Positions 27,683 through 36,679 of a stretch of DNA of 64,000 nucleotides are shown one piece after another. Each line of letters begins with the position of its first letter. Position 1 is the first letter of the stretch. Below the pieces are notes generated by a model, which worked only from the letters and a program-made list of their open reading frames with translations, was not told the DNA's origin and ran no database searches. The DNA comes from DASQZK01 sp963809925 (lineage in GTDB: Bacteria > Bacteroidota > Bacteroidia > Bacteroidales > GCA-2748055): the NCBI GenBank assembly GCA_963809925.1, contig CAWELH010000010.1:186001-250000 (forward strand), in the 5' to 3' direction. The position numbers and the translations under genes were made by a program.

Positions 27683-29056
27683 ATGAAAAAATACTTTTTG
27701 CATGCATTTACTGCTTTTCTGTTGCTTGGCCTGATTTCGTGTGCGGACACGAAAAAACCAGAATGGAAATATCTCTTCAATGGAAAAGATCTTTCGGGAT
27801 GGATTCAGCGGGGTGGAGAGGCCACATATGAAGTAAAAGACTCCATCATCGTCGGAACAACTGTATTTGATTCACCAAATAGTTTTCTGTGCACGGAAAA
27901 CATTTACGGCGATTTTATTCTTGAGGTCGAATTCAAAGTTAATCCTGAAATGAATTCAGGAATCCAGATACGTAGTGAGAGCTTGCCGGAATATATGAAT
28001 GGCAGGGTTCATGGCTATCAGGTAGAGATCGATCCTTCCGACCGTGCATTTACCGGTGGTATTTATGACGAAGCCCGCAGAGGGTGGCTGTATCCCCTTA
28101 ATGATCCTGAAGATGCTACGGCAAGAACTGCATTCAAAAACGGAGTTTGGAATAAATTCAGGGTGGAAGCCATCGGGAATAATATCTGTACCTGGGTGAA
28201 TGATATTCCCGTAACCAATCTGTGGGATGAGATGACGCCAGAGGGATTCATCGCCCTTCAGGTTCATTCTGTGGGGACAGATTCCTCCAAAGTTGGCGAA
28301 CAGATCATGTGGAAGAATGTCAGGATACTTACCGAAAATCTTGACCTGTATAAAACCGAAACGCCGGCAAAGATCAAATCATATCTTGTAAACAAGCTTA
28401 CCGACGGAGAGAAGGCGGATGGATGGAAACTTTTGTTTGACGGTGAGACCTCGAACGGATGGCGGAGGGCGTATCAGGATGCTTTCCCTGAAAAAGGATG
28501 GCAGATAGAAAACGGAGAAATCACTGTACTTGCATCTAATGGCAATGAATCGCAGAATGGTGGCGACATCGTAACGGTTGACCAGTACTCCGATTTTGAA
28601 TTGCAGGCGCAGGTCAGGATCACGGAAGGCGCTAATAGCGGGATCAAATATTTTGTTACCGAACAGGAAGAAGGGAATTCCGGCTCAGCCATCGGACTGG
28701 AATACCAGATTCTGGATGATAACCATCATCCCGATGCCCTCCTTGGAAATCATGAGGGTAGCCGGACGTTTGGTTCACTCTATGACCTCATCAAAGCAGA
28801 AAATAAACGGCCGAATTCTATCGGCCAGTGGAACGATATCAGGATCATTTCAAAAGGCCATCACGTTGAACATTGGTACAACGGCTTTAAAGTTTTGGAG
28901 TATGAGAGGGGAAGCGACCAATTCAAAAAGCTGGTTTCTGAAAGCAAGTATGTGAAATGGCCCAACTTTGGCGAAGCACCTGAAGGACACATATTATTGC
29001 AGGACCATGGCAATGAGGTTTCCTTTAGAGGAATAAAAATTAAAGTACTCGACTAA
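27683..29056 (+). CDS. Lipoprotein with two tandem DUF1080 (3-keto-glycoside hydrolase-like) domains
   Basis: 457 residues. Lipoprotein signal ending GLISC (Cys20). Two DUF1080 (PF06439) jelly-roll domains lie in tandem (about 28-218 and 245-457); each starts with the family opening (WKYLFNGKDLSGWI and WKLLFDGETSNGWR) and carries the NSGIQIR / NSGIKYFV and IGLEYQILDD strands. Members of this family have been linked to cleavage of 3-keto-glycosides made by Gfo/Idh/MocA oxidoreductases, and such a gene starts 12 bases downstream. Most members have one domain, so two in a row is less common. Likely periplasmic or surface-exposed. Confidence 0.85.
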   Translation: MKKYFLHAFTAFLLLGLISCADTKKPEWKYLFNGKDLSGWIQRGGEATYEVKDSIIVGTTVFDSPNSFLCTENIYGDFILEVEFKVNPEMNSGIQIRSESLPEYMNGRVHGYQVEIDPSDRAFTGGIYDEARRGWLYPLNDPEDATARTAFKNGVWNKFRVEAIGNNICTWVNDIPVTNLWDEMTPEGFIALQVHSVGTDSSKVGEQIMWKNVRILTENLDLYKTETPAKIKSYLVNKLTDGEKADGWKLLFDGETSNGWRRAYQDAFPEKGWQIENGEITVLASNGNESQNGGDIVTVDQYSDFELQAQVRITEGANSGIKYFVTEQEEGNSGSAIGLEYQILDDNHHPDALLGNHEGSRTFGSLYDLIKAENKRPNSIGQWNDIRIISKGHHVEHWYNGFKVLEYERGSDQFKKLVSESKYVKWPNFGEAPEGHILLQDHGNEVSFRGIKIKVLD

Positions 29057-29068
29057 ACATGATTTGAA

Positions 29069-30400
29069 ATGGATAAATCAAGAAGAGAATTTATCAAAAA
29101 AACAGCTGTCGGCACAGCAGCCTTGACACTTGGCGGTCTTTATCTTAAACCAGGAATTTACGCTTCTGTTCCGGGAGCGAATGAAAAACTGAATGTGGCA
29201 GTCGTGGGTGTTAACGGCAGGGGGAAAGCGCATGTCAGTGCCCTGGCCAAAATTGAAAACGTAAACATTGCTTACATCTGTGATGTGGATTCAAGAGTTC
29301 GTGAACAAGCGATAAAAATGGTGCAGGATCTCACAGGAAAGAAACCAAAAGCCTTTATCGATGTTCGAAAATTACTCGAACAGCCGGATCTGGATGCTAT
29401 TACAATCGCTACACCTGAGCAATGGCACGCTCCAATGGCATTGATGGCGCTTCAGGCGGGCAAACATGTTTATGTTGAAAAGCCTTGCAGCCATAATCCG
29501 GAGGAAGGAGAGATACTTGTTGAAGCTCAGAAAAAATACGGGAAAATCGTACAGATGGGCAATCAACAGAGATCAGCACCAACGTCCATTCAAGCGGTAA
29601 AAGATATCAGGGAAGGCATTATCGGTCGTGCCTATGAAGGATTTGCCTGGTATGCCAATGACCGCGCACCGATAGGCAAAGGCAGGAAGGTACCTGTTCC
29701 CGAGTGGCTCGACTGGGATCTATGGCAGGGCCCGGCCCCTCGCCGTGATTATCAGGATATTTGGGTTCACTACAACTGGCATTGGTTCTGGGATTATGGT
29801 ACCGGTGAGATCAATAACAATGGAACCCATGAAATTGATATCTGCCGCTGGGCACTCGGTGTAGATTTCCCGGTAAAAGTGTCCTCAGGTGGCGGTCGTT
29901 ATCATTACGACGACGACTGGGAATTTTATGATACCCAGGTGGTAAACTACGAGTTTCCTGAAAATAAACTAATTACATGGGAGGGTAGAAGCTGCAACAG
30001 TTTCCAGCATCATAATCGTGGACGCGGTGCAACCATCCATGGGACGGAAGGAACGGTGCTCCTCGATAGAAATGGGTACACGGCCTATGATAAGAAAAAT
30101 CAGGTTATCAAGGAAATGGCGGAAGAACAGGCAAGTGCAACCATCGATACATTGGGAGAGGGCCTTCTTGATGTTTATCATTTTCAGAATTTTATCAATG
30201 CTATCCGTAATGGTGAAAAACAGCATTCACCAATCTACGAGGGTGCGGTAACAAACCTGCTTTGTCATCTCGGAAATATCTCCCAGAAAGTGGGGCGGAC
30301 ACTTCGGACTGATCCCAAAAATGGCCATATTATGGATGATGGTGAAGGAATGCAGCTATGGACTCGTGAGTATGAACCCGGCTGGGAGATGAAACTCTGA
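29069..30400 (+). CDS. Tat-exported Gfo/Idh/MocA oxidoreductase
   Basis: 443 residues. A twin-arginine signal (SRREFIKKT, residues 4-12, then a hydrophobic stretch) sends the folded, cofactor-loaded enzyme to the periplasm. The Rossmann fold begins VAVVGVNGRGKAH, the substrate-binding EKP motif is in VYVEKPCSH, and the catalytic-region His appears in NNNGTHEIDICRW. Family members keep NAD(P) tightly bound and oxidise or reduce sugars, often at C3. It sits 12 bases after the tandem DUF1080 gene, and the two very likely act in one pathway. Confidence 0.88.
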   Translation: MDKSRREFIKKTAVGTAALTLGGLYLKPGIYASVPGANEKLNVAVVGVNGRGKAHVSALAKIENVNIAYICDVDSRVREQAIKMVQDLTGKKPKAFIDVRKLLEQPDLDAITIATPEQWHAPMALMALQAGKHVYVEKPCSHNPEEGEILVEAQKKYGKIVQMGNQQRSAPTSIQAVKDIREGIIGRAYEGFAWYANDRAPIGKGRKVPVPEWLDWDLWQGPAPRRDYQDIWVHYNWHWFWDYGTGEINNNGTHEIDICRWALGVDFPVKVSSGGGRYHYDDDWEFYDTQVVNYEFPENKLITWEGRSCNSFQHHNRGRGATIHGTEGTVLLDRNGYTAYDKKNQVIKEMAEEQASATIDTLGEGLLDVYHFQNFINAIRNGEKQHSPIYEGAVTNLLCHLGNISQKVGRTLRTDPKNGHIMDDGEGMQLWTREYEPGWEMKL

Positions 30401-30484
30401 TAAGATTCCAGCTATACGATTACCGACTGCGGGATCACGCGATACTCTCCCTGCAGCCTTATTTTTAATCCTGAAAGCCAAGGA

Positions 30485-31540
30485 GTGCGAGTATTAAAAT
30501 ATATTGTTTTATCCGCCATTCTCCTTCAGGGTTGTCATCCTTCTCAGAAGATTGATGAAAAGACCCTGTATCTGGATTATGATCCGGGTGGTTCTACCAT
30601 CGGTGTTACCTGTTCGGGTGAACTTCTGACCCTGTTCCAGTTCTCCGATTCACTGTATAAGCCCTTATTTTTTCCGGTAAATACCATCGACGGCATTCCG
30701 GTCACACGTGGCTACCCTTTCGATCCACGGCCCTATGAATCTATGGACCACCCACATCAAAGCGGACTCTGGTTTAATTATGGCGACATAAACGGTATCG
30801 ATTTCTGGAACAACTCCTTAGCCATTTCGCAAAACCAAAAACAGCATTACGGACACATCGCCACCGACTCCGTATTCATCGACGAGAATCGGGGTAACGG
30901 ATGTGGTTTTACAGCATATAATACCTGGATAGACGGTTCGGGTGTGGCTATGATGACAGAGAAAGCCATATATAGATTTGAAATTCGTGATCATTTCTGG
31001 ACACTGACCCGTTGCTGTGTTCTTTATCCCCTCAAGGAAATTCATTTCAACGATAACAAGGAAGGGCTATTTGCCATCAGGCTTGCTCATGAATTCAGGT
31101 CCGATTTTCATACTCCTCAGGTTACGCTCAACGGGAATCTTCAACCCGGAACAGAGGAAGAAGGAGAGGACATGGGGAAAAATGGCCGCTATGTTGCTTC
31201 AAACGGAAAGGAAGGAGACGCGGTTTGGGGAACATCAGCCAAATGGGTATCAGTTTCAGCTGTCGTAGACGGTGATAGCATCTGCGTTGCAATATTTGAT
31301 CATCCACAAAATTTTGGATTCCCCGCTTTCTGGCATGCCCGGAACTATGGGCTTTTCGCGGTGAATAATCTGGCCAGGCAGGCTTACAACAAGGCACTTC
31401 CGCCTCAATCCCTGGATCTGAATAAAGGTGACAGTATCAGTTTTATCCATAGAATCCTGATCAAATCATCCGGTTTTCTTGATTTTCAAACCACCGACAG
31501 TCTGTACCAGCAGTTCTCAACCTTTAAATTCCCGTTATGA
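30485..31540 (+). CDS. DUF6807 (PmoA-type) family lipoprotein
   Basis: 351 residues. Lipoprotein signal ending LLQGC (Cys17). The family hallmark SMDHPHQSGLWFNYGDINGIDFW is visible near residues 85-105 (key residues H-P-H, G-L-W-F, G-D), and FWHARNYGLFAVN near the C-terminus. The annotation 'methane oxygenase PmoA' attached to this family in databases is misleading; the proteins are widespread in sugar-degrading Bacteroidota and Planctomycetes beside Gfo/Idh/MocA genes, and the biochemical role is unclear to me. Start is a GTG with an AAGGAG too close to be used, so the exact start is uncertain. The next gene overlaps by 4 bases. Confidence 0.8.
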   Translation: MRVLKYIVLSAILLQGCHPSQKIDEKTLYLDYDPGGSTIGVTCSGELLTLFQFSDSLYKPLFFPVNTIDGIPVTRGYPFDPRPYESMDHPHQSGLWFNYGDINGIDFWNNSLAISQNQKQHYGHIATDSVFIDENRGNGCGFTAYNTWIDGSGVAMMTEKAIYRFEIRDHFWTLTRCCVLYPLKEIHFNDNKEGLFAIRLAHEFRSDFHTPQVTLNGNLQPGTEEEGEDMGKNGRYVASNGKEGDAVWGTSAKWVSVSAVVDGDSICVAIFDHPQNFGFPAFWHARNYGLFAVNNLARQAYNKALPPQSLDLNKGDSISFIHRILIKSSGFLDFQTTDSLYQQFSTFKFPL

Positions 31541-32925
31541 AACTGACAAGTGTTCTGTTTATCCTGTCCGCTCTTGCTCCATCCTGCCAAAACAATACAT
31601 CTACTCAGGCTGGCTCATCAACAGACGGGATTGTGGCCAGCCATGAACATCCCTTCTACTGGCAATACCACGGACAGGAAACACTGTTGTTGGGAGGGAG
31701 CAATAATGATAATCTCTTTCAATCGGCTGATGTAAAGAAACAACTTGAACATCTGACTTCCATTGGAGGCAACTATGTCAGGAACACGATGTCATCCAGG
31801 GATAGTGGCGATGTATGGCCGTTCCTAAAACTTAAGTCAGGGAAGTATGATCTCGATAGTTGGAATGATGAATACTGGAAGCGGTTTTCGGCTTTTCTCG
31901 ATGAAACCTCGCAGCGAAAGATTATCGTGCAAATTGAAATCTGGGCTACCTTTGATTTCTACAGGGAAAATTGGGAAGTCAACCCTTTCAACCCGAAAAA
32001 CAATATCAACTATGACAGCCGCAGATCGAAACTTCCCGAAGCGGTTCCTTCACATCCTATCTATACAGAGAATAACTTTTTCAGGTCCGTACCGTCACAG
32101 ATGGCGCTGGCTCCTGTCTTATGGTTTCAGCAGAAATATGTGGATAAACTGCTAAGTTACAGTCTGCAGTATGATAATATTTTGTACTGCATGGATAATG
32201 AAACGTCCGTGACTTCAGACTGGGGAAAATTCTGGGCCACATATATCATGAAGAAAGCGTGGGAAACAGGCAGAAAGGTTGAAACCTCCGAGATGTGGGA
32301 TCCGCATGACCTCAGCCATGCGTTTCATGCCGAAACTTTCGATAACCCGGATATATTTACCTTCGTGGACATTTCGCAGAATAACCACCAGTCATCGGAT
32401 GACCATTGGGCGAATGGCTTAAAACAATTCCGGCATCTTGAGAAAATGAGTGAGGTACGGCCTGTCAACAACGTCAAAGTATATGGCAATGATGCTGGCA
32501 CGCATAAAACTAGCAGGGATGGTATTGAAAATTTTATTCAGAATGTTCTGATGGGTTGCGCCTCTTCACGGTTTCACAGGCCACCATCGGGGCAGGGACT
32601 CAACGATACTGCATGTGCGGTGATCCACAGCATGAGGGAACTTTCAGATAGCATGGACTTCTTTAAGGCTTTGCCCCATAACGATCTGTTGCTTGAGCGA
32701 GAATCCGGTGAAGCCTATTGCAGGGCTGTCACGAGTGAGGAATACGCTGTCTACTTTCCGGAAAAGGGGAGCGTTATGGTTGACCTAACCGGTTTTGATC
32801 ATTCACCAACAATAGCCTGGCTTAATATTCTTAAAAGTGAATGGTCGGCCAAAAGCATATTAAAAAGGAATATTGCAGAAATTGAACCCCCTTCTGATGG
32901 GCATTATATAGCGCTGATACAATGA
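31537..32925 (+). CDS. Uncharacterised lipoprotein with glycoside-hydrolase-like TIM-barrel features
   Basis: 462 residues. Lipoprotein signal ending LAPSC (Cys17). The body has clan GH-A-like features: an opening barrel strand (LLLGGSNNDNLFQS), GGNYVRNTM, IVQIEIW, and a candidate acid/base Glu in ILYCMDNETSV near residue 226, followed by a short C-terminal beta domain (EYAVYFPEKGSVMVDL). It may be distantly related to the DUF4038/apiosidase group, but I cannot place it in a numbered GH family. It overlaps the DUF6807 gene by 4 bases (ATGA), so the two are co-translated and probably act on the same substrate in the periplasm. Confidence 0.65.
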   Translation: MKLTSVLFILSALAPSCQNNTSTQAGSSTDGIVASHEHPFYWQYHGQETLLLGGSNNDNLFQSADVKKQLEHLTSIGGNYVRNTMSSRDSGDVWPFLKLKSGKYDLDSWNDEYWKRFSAFLDETSQRKIIVQIEIWATFDFYRENWEVNPFNPKNNINYDSRRSKLPEAVPSHPIYTENNFFRSVPSQMALAPVLWFQQKYVDKLLSYSLQYDNILYCMDNETSVTSDWGKFWATYIMKKAWETGRKVETSEMWDPHDLSHAFHAETFDNPDIFTFVDISQNNHQSSDDHWANGLKQFRHLEKMSEVRPVNNVKVYGNDAGTHKTSRDGIENFIQNVLMGCASSRFHRPPSGQGLNDTACAVIHSMRELSDSMDFFKALPHNDLLLERESGEAYCRAVTSEEYAVYFPEKGSVMVDLTGFDHSPTIAWLNILKSEWSAKSILKRNIAEIEPPSDGHYIALIQ

Positions 32926-32997
32926 GGCTTTGAAAATTCGTCAATACGTATCTCAACAAAAACAACGAAGCCCCTTTCCATGCCCTGATACTTCCTC

Positions 32998-34044
32998 TTA
33001 CAACTCAATCACCCGTTTCTCCCTGGCACTCCGGTATGCCGCTTCAATCACCCGAATCACATTTGCCGCCTCCTGAGCGGGAACTGCAGGCGAATCTCCA
33101 TACCTGATAACGCGGAAAATATTATCATAATACGCCAGGTAATTTCCAGGAATCGTCTCGATCCGGCCTCTGAAATGCAATCCGTCAATTTTCGTATTCA
33201 GTAAGCCGTAATTGCCAGTATGTTCAACTCCCCAATCTTCACCTCCAGGCTTTTTTCCTGCTTTTAGCGCTTCTTCCTGTGGATCAATGCCCCACTTCAG
33301 GAATGACCCCTCTGTGCCATGAAGTATGTACCGGGGACCGGGCTCTCTCACGAGGTAACCACCCCTTACTGTTACACGGACCTTCGCATATTCCAGGCGC
33401 AAATCGAAACTGTCGTCAACCTTTCCTCCCGATCGCAGGATACGGACATCAGCGCTAACTCCTTCAGGCATGCCAAACAGGACCAGAGCCTGATCGATCA
33501 TATGAGATCCAAGGTTGTACAACGTACCGCTTCCACTTTCCGGATCCTCCTTCCAGGTATCATCATTAATAAAATTCCGGTAGCGATCAAAGTGAGATTC
33601 AAATTCAGTTAACCTGCCCACCAACCCCTTCTCTATAATGCTTTTTACCGTCAAAAAATCGCCGTCCCAGCGCCTGTTTTGAAACACTGTAAGCAGAAGT
33701 CCCTTATTCCGGGCTAATTGGATCAATTTATCCGCCTCCTTGGAAGTAAGAGTAAATGGTTTTTCAACCACAACATCTTTTCCGGCTTCGAGTGCGGTTT
33801 TTGCCAGGTTATAGTGGGTCTGGTCAGGGGTATTAATAATGATCAGTTCGATCTCCGGATCATTGCAGAGATCCTCAAAATTTCTCACAATTCTACATTC
33901 AGGATATAACGCTTTGCTGTATTCATGGCTTCTCTCAAGAATGCTAACTATTTCAAAATCCGGATTTGCCTTGAGTAGGGGACAATGAAAAATTGTTCCT
34001 GACATCCCAATGGAAGCAATTCCTGTTTTTACAGATTCCGGCAT
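32998..34044 (-). CDS. Cytoplasmic Gfo/Idh/MocA oxidoreductase
   Basis: 348 residues without a signal peptide. Rossmann start GIASIGMSGTIFHCP, nucleotide-binding fold with IIINTPDQTHY, the EKP motif VVVEKPFTL, and the catalytic-region His in LGSHMIDQALVLFG. It most resembles the YhhX/YdgJ-like branch that includes NAD(P)-dependent inositol or sugar dehydrogenases. It is the only gene on the minus strand between 27.7 and 41.5 kb; inside the sugar-oxidation region it may return a 3-keto sugar to the normal sugar in the cytoplasm (inference). It is divergent from apbE with a 96-base shared upstream region. Confidence 0.85.
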   Translation of the reverse strand: MPESVKTGIASIGMSGTIFHCPLLKANPDFEIVSILERSHEYSKALYPECRIVRNFEDLCNDPEIELIIINTPDQTHYNLAKTALEAGKDVVVEKPFTLTSKEADKLIQLARNKGLLLTVFQNRRWDGDFLTVKSIIEKGLVGRLTEFESHFDRYRNFINDDTWKEDPESGSGTLYNLGSHMIDQALVLFGMPEGVSADVRILRSGGKVDDSFDLRLEYAKVRVTVRGGYLVREPGPRYILHGTEGSFLKWGIDPQEEALKAGKKPGGEDWGVEHTGNYGLLNTKIDGLHFRGRIETIPGNYLAYYDNIFRVIRYGDSPAVPAQEAANVIRVIEAAYRSAREKRVIEL

Positions 34045-34051
34045 AATATAC

Positions 34052-34059
34052 TATCTTTG
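34052..34059 (+). promoter_or_regulatory. -7 element TATCTTTG for apbE and the following oxidoreductase
   Basis: A perfect TAnnTTTG in the divergent gap, about 82 bases before the apbE ATG. It is the only such element in the gap. Confidence 0.4.
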
Positions 34060-34140
34060 ACTTTAAAGGGTAAAGATATAAAACTGCAGGCATATTATCC
34101 ATTTTAAATTAACAGACGTGGATTTACATCCCATGTATTA

Positions 34141-35031
34141 ATGAGTGAAAGTAATCCATATCGTAATATGTACTCGATGGGTACCCGACTGGATATGCTT
34201 CTGCCAGGAACCGAGGATGAAATTGCGGACAGGGTCTTCTATATCATCAGCGAGGAGGTAGAGCGTCTGGAAGCGGTGTTGAGTATTTATCGTGAAAATT
34301 CCGTGTTTTCCATCCTTAACAGGAATGCAGCAAAACATCCTGTTCATGTGGAGATAGAGGTGATGAATCTGTTTTCTCAGCTTTTTCGTTTCAATGTTCT
34401 TACACTTGGATACTTTGATATTGCCCTGGGTACCGCCAGGAAAGCAGCCGAACAAGATGAAATCTACACTTCGGACCATCCGGGTTTTGTATTGGACGAG
34501 AGCGCAATGACGGTCGGCTTTGATACTTCGGATATCAGGATCGATTCCGGTGCATTTGGAAAGGGTTTGGCCCTGAAATCCATCAAAAAGATTCTACTGG
34601 AAGCAAAAATTTACAATGCTTTTATTAGTTTTGGCGATAGTTCTGTACTTACATTGGGTCATCATCCATTTGGAGACCATTGGAAAGTGGGCATTAATGA
34701 TTTATTCAGCGTTGGTCGGAATGTTTTTGTTTTTGATATTACGGACGGATCCATTTCAACTTCCGGAAATTCGCCCAATAACGAAAAGAAATACCCGGAA
34801 GGACATATTGTAAATCCATTGAACGGGGAAACGGTAAAGGGGTATACGCTAATGTGTGTCGCCGGACCTGATCCCCTGGAAGCTGAAGTGATTTCAACTG
34901 CTCTATTGGCAGCAGACAGAGACCTTCAGTTGTCTATTTTGAGTAACTTCCCTGGATATAGGGCAGTGATGATTGACTATAGCAATAATCCGGATAAACC
35001 TGCTGTAACTGAATTGAAACCCCAAAAATAA
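34141..35031 (+). CDS. apbE: ApbE-family FAD:protein FMN transferase, apparently cytoplasmic
   Basis: 296 residues. The ApbE core is recognisable: MGTRLDMLL at the start, IDSGAFGKGLALKSIK (the DxGxxxKG metal/FAD site), SISTSGN, HIVNPLNGETVKGY, and AEVISTALL. ApbE attaches FMN to a Thr or Ser in [DN]xxSGAT[ST] motifs of exported redox proteins. Here no signal peptide is present, and an in-frame TAA 36 bases upstream (34105-34107) excludes a longer start, so the protein should stay in the cytoplasm, unlike the usual lipoprotein form. Only 2 bases separate it from the downstream Tat oxidoreductase gene. No protein of the window shows an SGAT target motif. Confidence 0.8.
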   Translation: MSESNPYRNMYSMGTRLDMLLPGTEDEIADRVFYIISEEVERLEAVLSIYRENSVFSILNRNAAKHPVHVEIEVMNLFSQLFRFNVLTLGYFDIALGTARKAAEQDEIYTSDHPGFVLDESAMTVGFDTSDIRIDSGAFGKGLALKSIKKILLEAKIYNAFISFGDSSVLTLGHHPFGDHWKVGINDLFSVGRNVFVFDITDGSISTSGNSPNNEKKYPEGHIVNPLNGETVKGYTLMCVAGPDPLEAEVISTALLAADRDLQLSILSNFPGYRAVMIDYSNNPDKPAVTELKPQK

Positions 35032-35033
35032 AA

Positions 35034-36290
35034 ATGGAAGAAAATCAGAAAACCTCACGAAGAGATTTCCTTAGAACGTTTTCGGTACTTGCAGGAACCT
35101 CCCTGATCGCCTCCGGTATGCCATGGCTATCCACGGCCGTCGCAGAAGATATAAAACGCACAGTACGTTTGGGTATCATCGGAGTTGGCTCAAGAGGCTC
35201 ATACCACCTGGCTTATCTGAAGCAGATCCCGGGAGTTGATATTACCTGTTTCTGTGATATTTACGAACCAAATTTTAGAGCAGCACAGGAGACCATTGGT
35301 CCGCAGGCTCATGGTTATAGTGACTACAAGGAACTGCTGAAGAATGAAGAACTGGATGCCGTGCTGATTGCGACACCTCTCGACCGCCATGCAAGAATGA
35401 CCATCGATGCATTACATAGCGGAATCCATGTTTTATGCGAAAAAAGTATGGCTCTTACGATTGAGGATGCCAACGATATGGTCAAGGCTGCCCTGGAAAC
35501 CGGCAAAATATTGCAGATCGGTCATCAGCGGATGTTTAGCCTGATCTATCAACAGGCCTTCAGGCAGATCCGGGAAGGTAAGCTAGGTGAGATAACCCAG
35601 ATCAGGGCATACTGGCACAGGAATAATGACTGGCGGAGACCCGTACCATCGCCAGAGTTTGAACGTCTTATAAACTGGCGAATGTATCATGATTATTCAA
35701 GAGGACTGATGACGGAACTCGCCTCTCATCAGGTCCAGGTGGGTAACCAGATACTTGGCATGCCACCTTCAATGGTTTGGGGATCAGGAGGCATCAATTA
35801 CTGGAAAGATGGCAGGGAAGTATTCGACAATGTCAATCTGGTTTACAGCTATCCTAACGGTACTCACCTTATTTACGATTCCATGATCAGTAACAAACAT
35901 TATGGACTTGAAGAACAGATCATGGGACCAAAGGGTACAATGGAACTTGAAAACGGCAGAATATGGGAGGAATTTCCACCGCCTGCTCCTGGGATACTTC
36001 AACTGATCAACAACCTCGAACATAAATTCTTCGATGCCGTGCCCATTGGTGGTGCAAGCTGGGTCCCTGAAACAGCTGTAAGCAGCAAGGGGCAGGATAT
36101 TACAGATGAGGTAATGGAAGATGACGGATCAAAAATGTCACTTGAAGCATTCATTGCCAATGTACGTGACAACAGAATTGATCTTGAACTTACACGGCAG
36201 GGCTTTTATGCCACCGTCGCCGTGCTGATGGGCTTCAACGCCATGATGGAGAACAAGATCAAGTACTGGCCGGAAAATCTTGCTTTATAA
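35034..36290 (+). CDS. Tat-exported Gfo/Idh/MocA oxidoreductase
   Basis: 418 residues. Twin-arginine signal TSRRDFLRTF (8-17) followed by a hydrophobic region to about residue 37. Rossmann start LGIIGVGSRGSYHLAYL. The usual EKP is CEKSM, a substitution seen in some exported members, and a His occurs in TELASHQVQVGN. Preceded at 2 bases by apbE and followed after 34 bases by a small membrane protein. Probable role: periplasmic oxidation of a sugar or glycoside; the substrate is unknown. It contains no FMN attachment motif, so the apbE link is not through covalent FMN on this enzyme. Confidence 0.87.
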   Translation: MEENQKTSRRDFLRTFSVLAGTSLIASGMPWLSTAVAEDIKRTVRLGIIGVGSRGSYHLAYLKQIPGVDITCFCDIYEPNFRAAQETIGPQAHGYSDYKELLKNEELDAVLIATPLDRHARMTIDALHSGIHVLCEKSMALTIEDANDMVKAALETGKILQIGHQRMFSLIYQQAFRQIREGKLGEITQIRAYWHRNNDWRRPVPSPEFERLINWRMYHDYSRGLMTELASHQVQVGNQILGMPPSMVWGSGGINYWKDGREVFDNVNLVYSYPNGTHLIYDSMISNKHYGLEEQIMGPKGTMELENGRIWEEFPPPAPGILQLINNLEHKFFDAVPIGGASWVPETAVSSKGQDITDEVMEDDGSKMSLEAFIANVRDNRIDLELTRQGFYATVAVLMGFNAMMENKIKYWPENLAL

Positions 36291-36324
36291 ACGCCCGGAA
36301 GGGATCTTCATAAATTAAACTGAT

Positions 36325-36570
36325 ATGAAAGACACCGTTCTTACCCAAGCACGAAAAAAACGCGAACTTTATATTCTGTTGTTTGCCTTTATCGCTGCCA
36401 TTATTCTGAACCTAATTGGCATTCTAAAATACGGTACACCGGTAAAAGAACTGGTGACAGAGTTTCCTATGACCCTGGCCGTGACCTTGTTTCTTTATGC
36501 AGTTGTCACAGGTTTAAGGCTTATATGGTGGTTGCTATCAGGGATATACAGGATATTTAACAAATCTTGA
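36325..36570 (+). CDS. Small two-helix membrane protein, function unknown
   Basis: 81 residues. Basic N-terminus (QARKKRELY) then two hydrophobic helices (about 17-36 and 48-71), with a basic tail. I do not recognise it. It lies 34 bases after the Tat oxidoreductase gene on the same strand and may be a membrane anchor or partner for the exported enzymes. Confidence 0.7.
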   Translation: MKDTVLTQARKKRELYILLFAFIAAIILNLIGILKYGTPVKELVTEFPMTLAVTLFLYAVVTGLRLIWWLLSGIYRIFNKS

Positions 36571-36679
36571 AATTTTGAATGAAAACGGAAAATGAATTCG
36601 GCGATGATCTACAATAAGCCAAAAAAATAATTTTTAAAACATGTTAACTTTATAACACAAACCATCAAACCTGCTACTT

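Noticed and set aside
30485..31540. Methane monooxygenase (PmoA) by name of the DUF6807 family
   Set aside because: The protein is a soluble lipoprotein with none of the membrane helices of particulate methane monooxygenase; the name is a database artefact.
29069..36290. Covalent FMN attachment motif (SGAT) in the oxidoreductases
   Set aside because: The only similar string, GRGATIHG in the first Tat oxidoreductase, lacks the required Ser-Gly and the flanking Asp/Asn.
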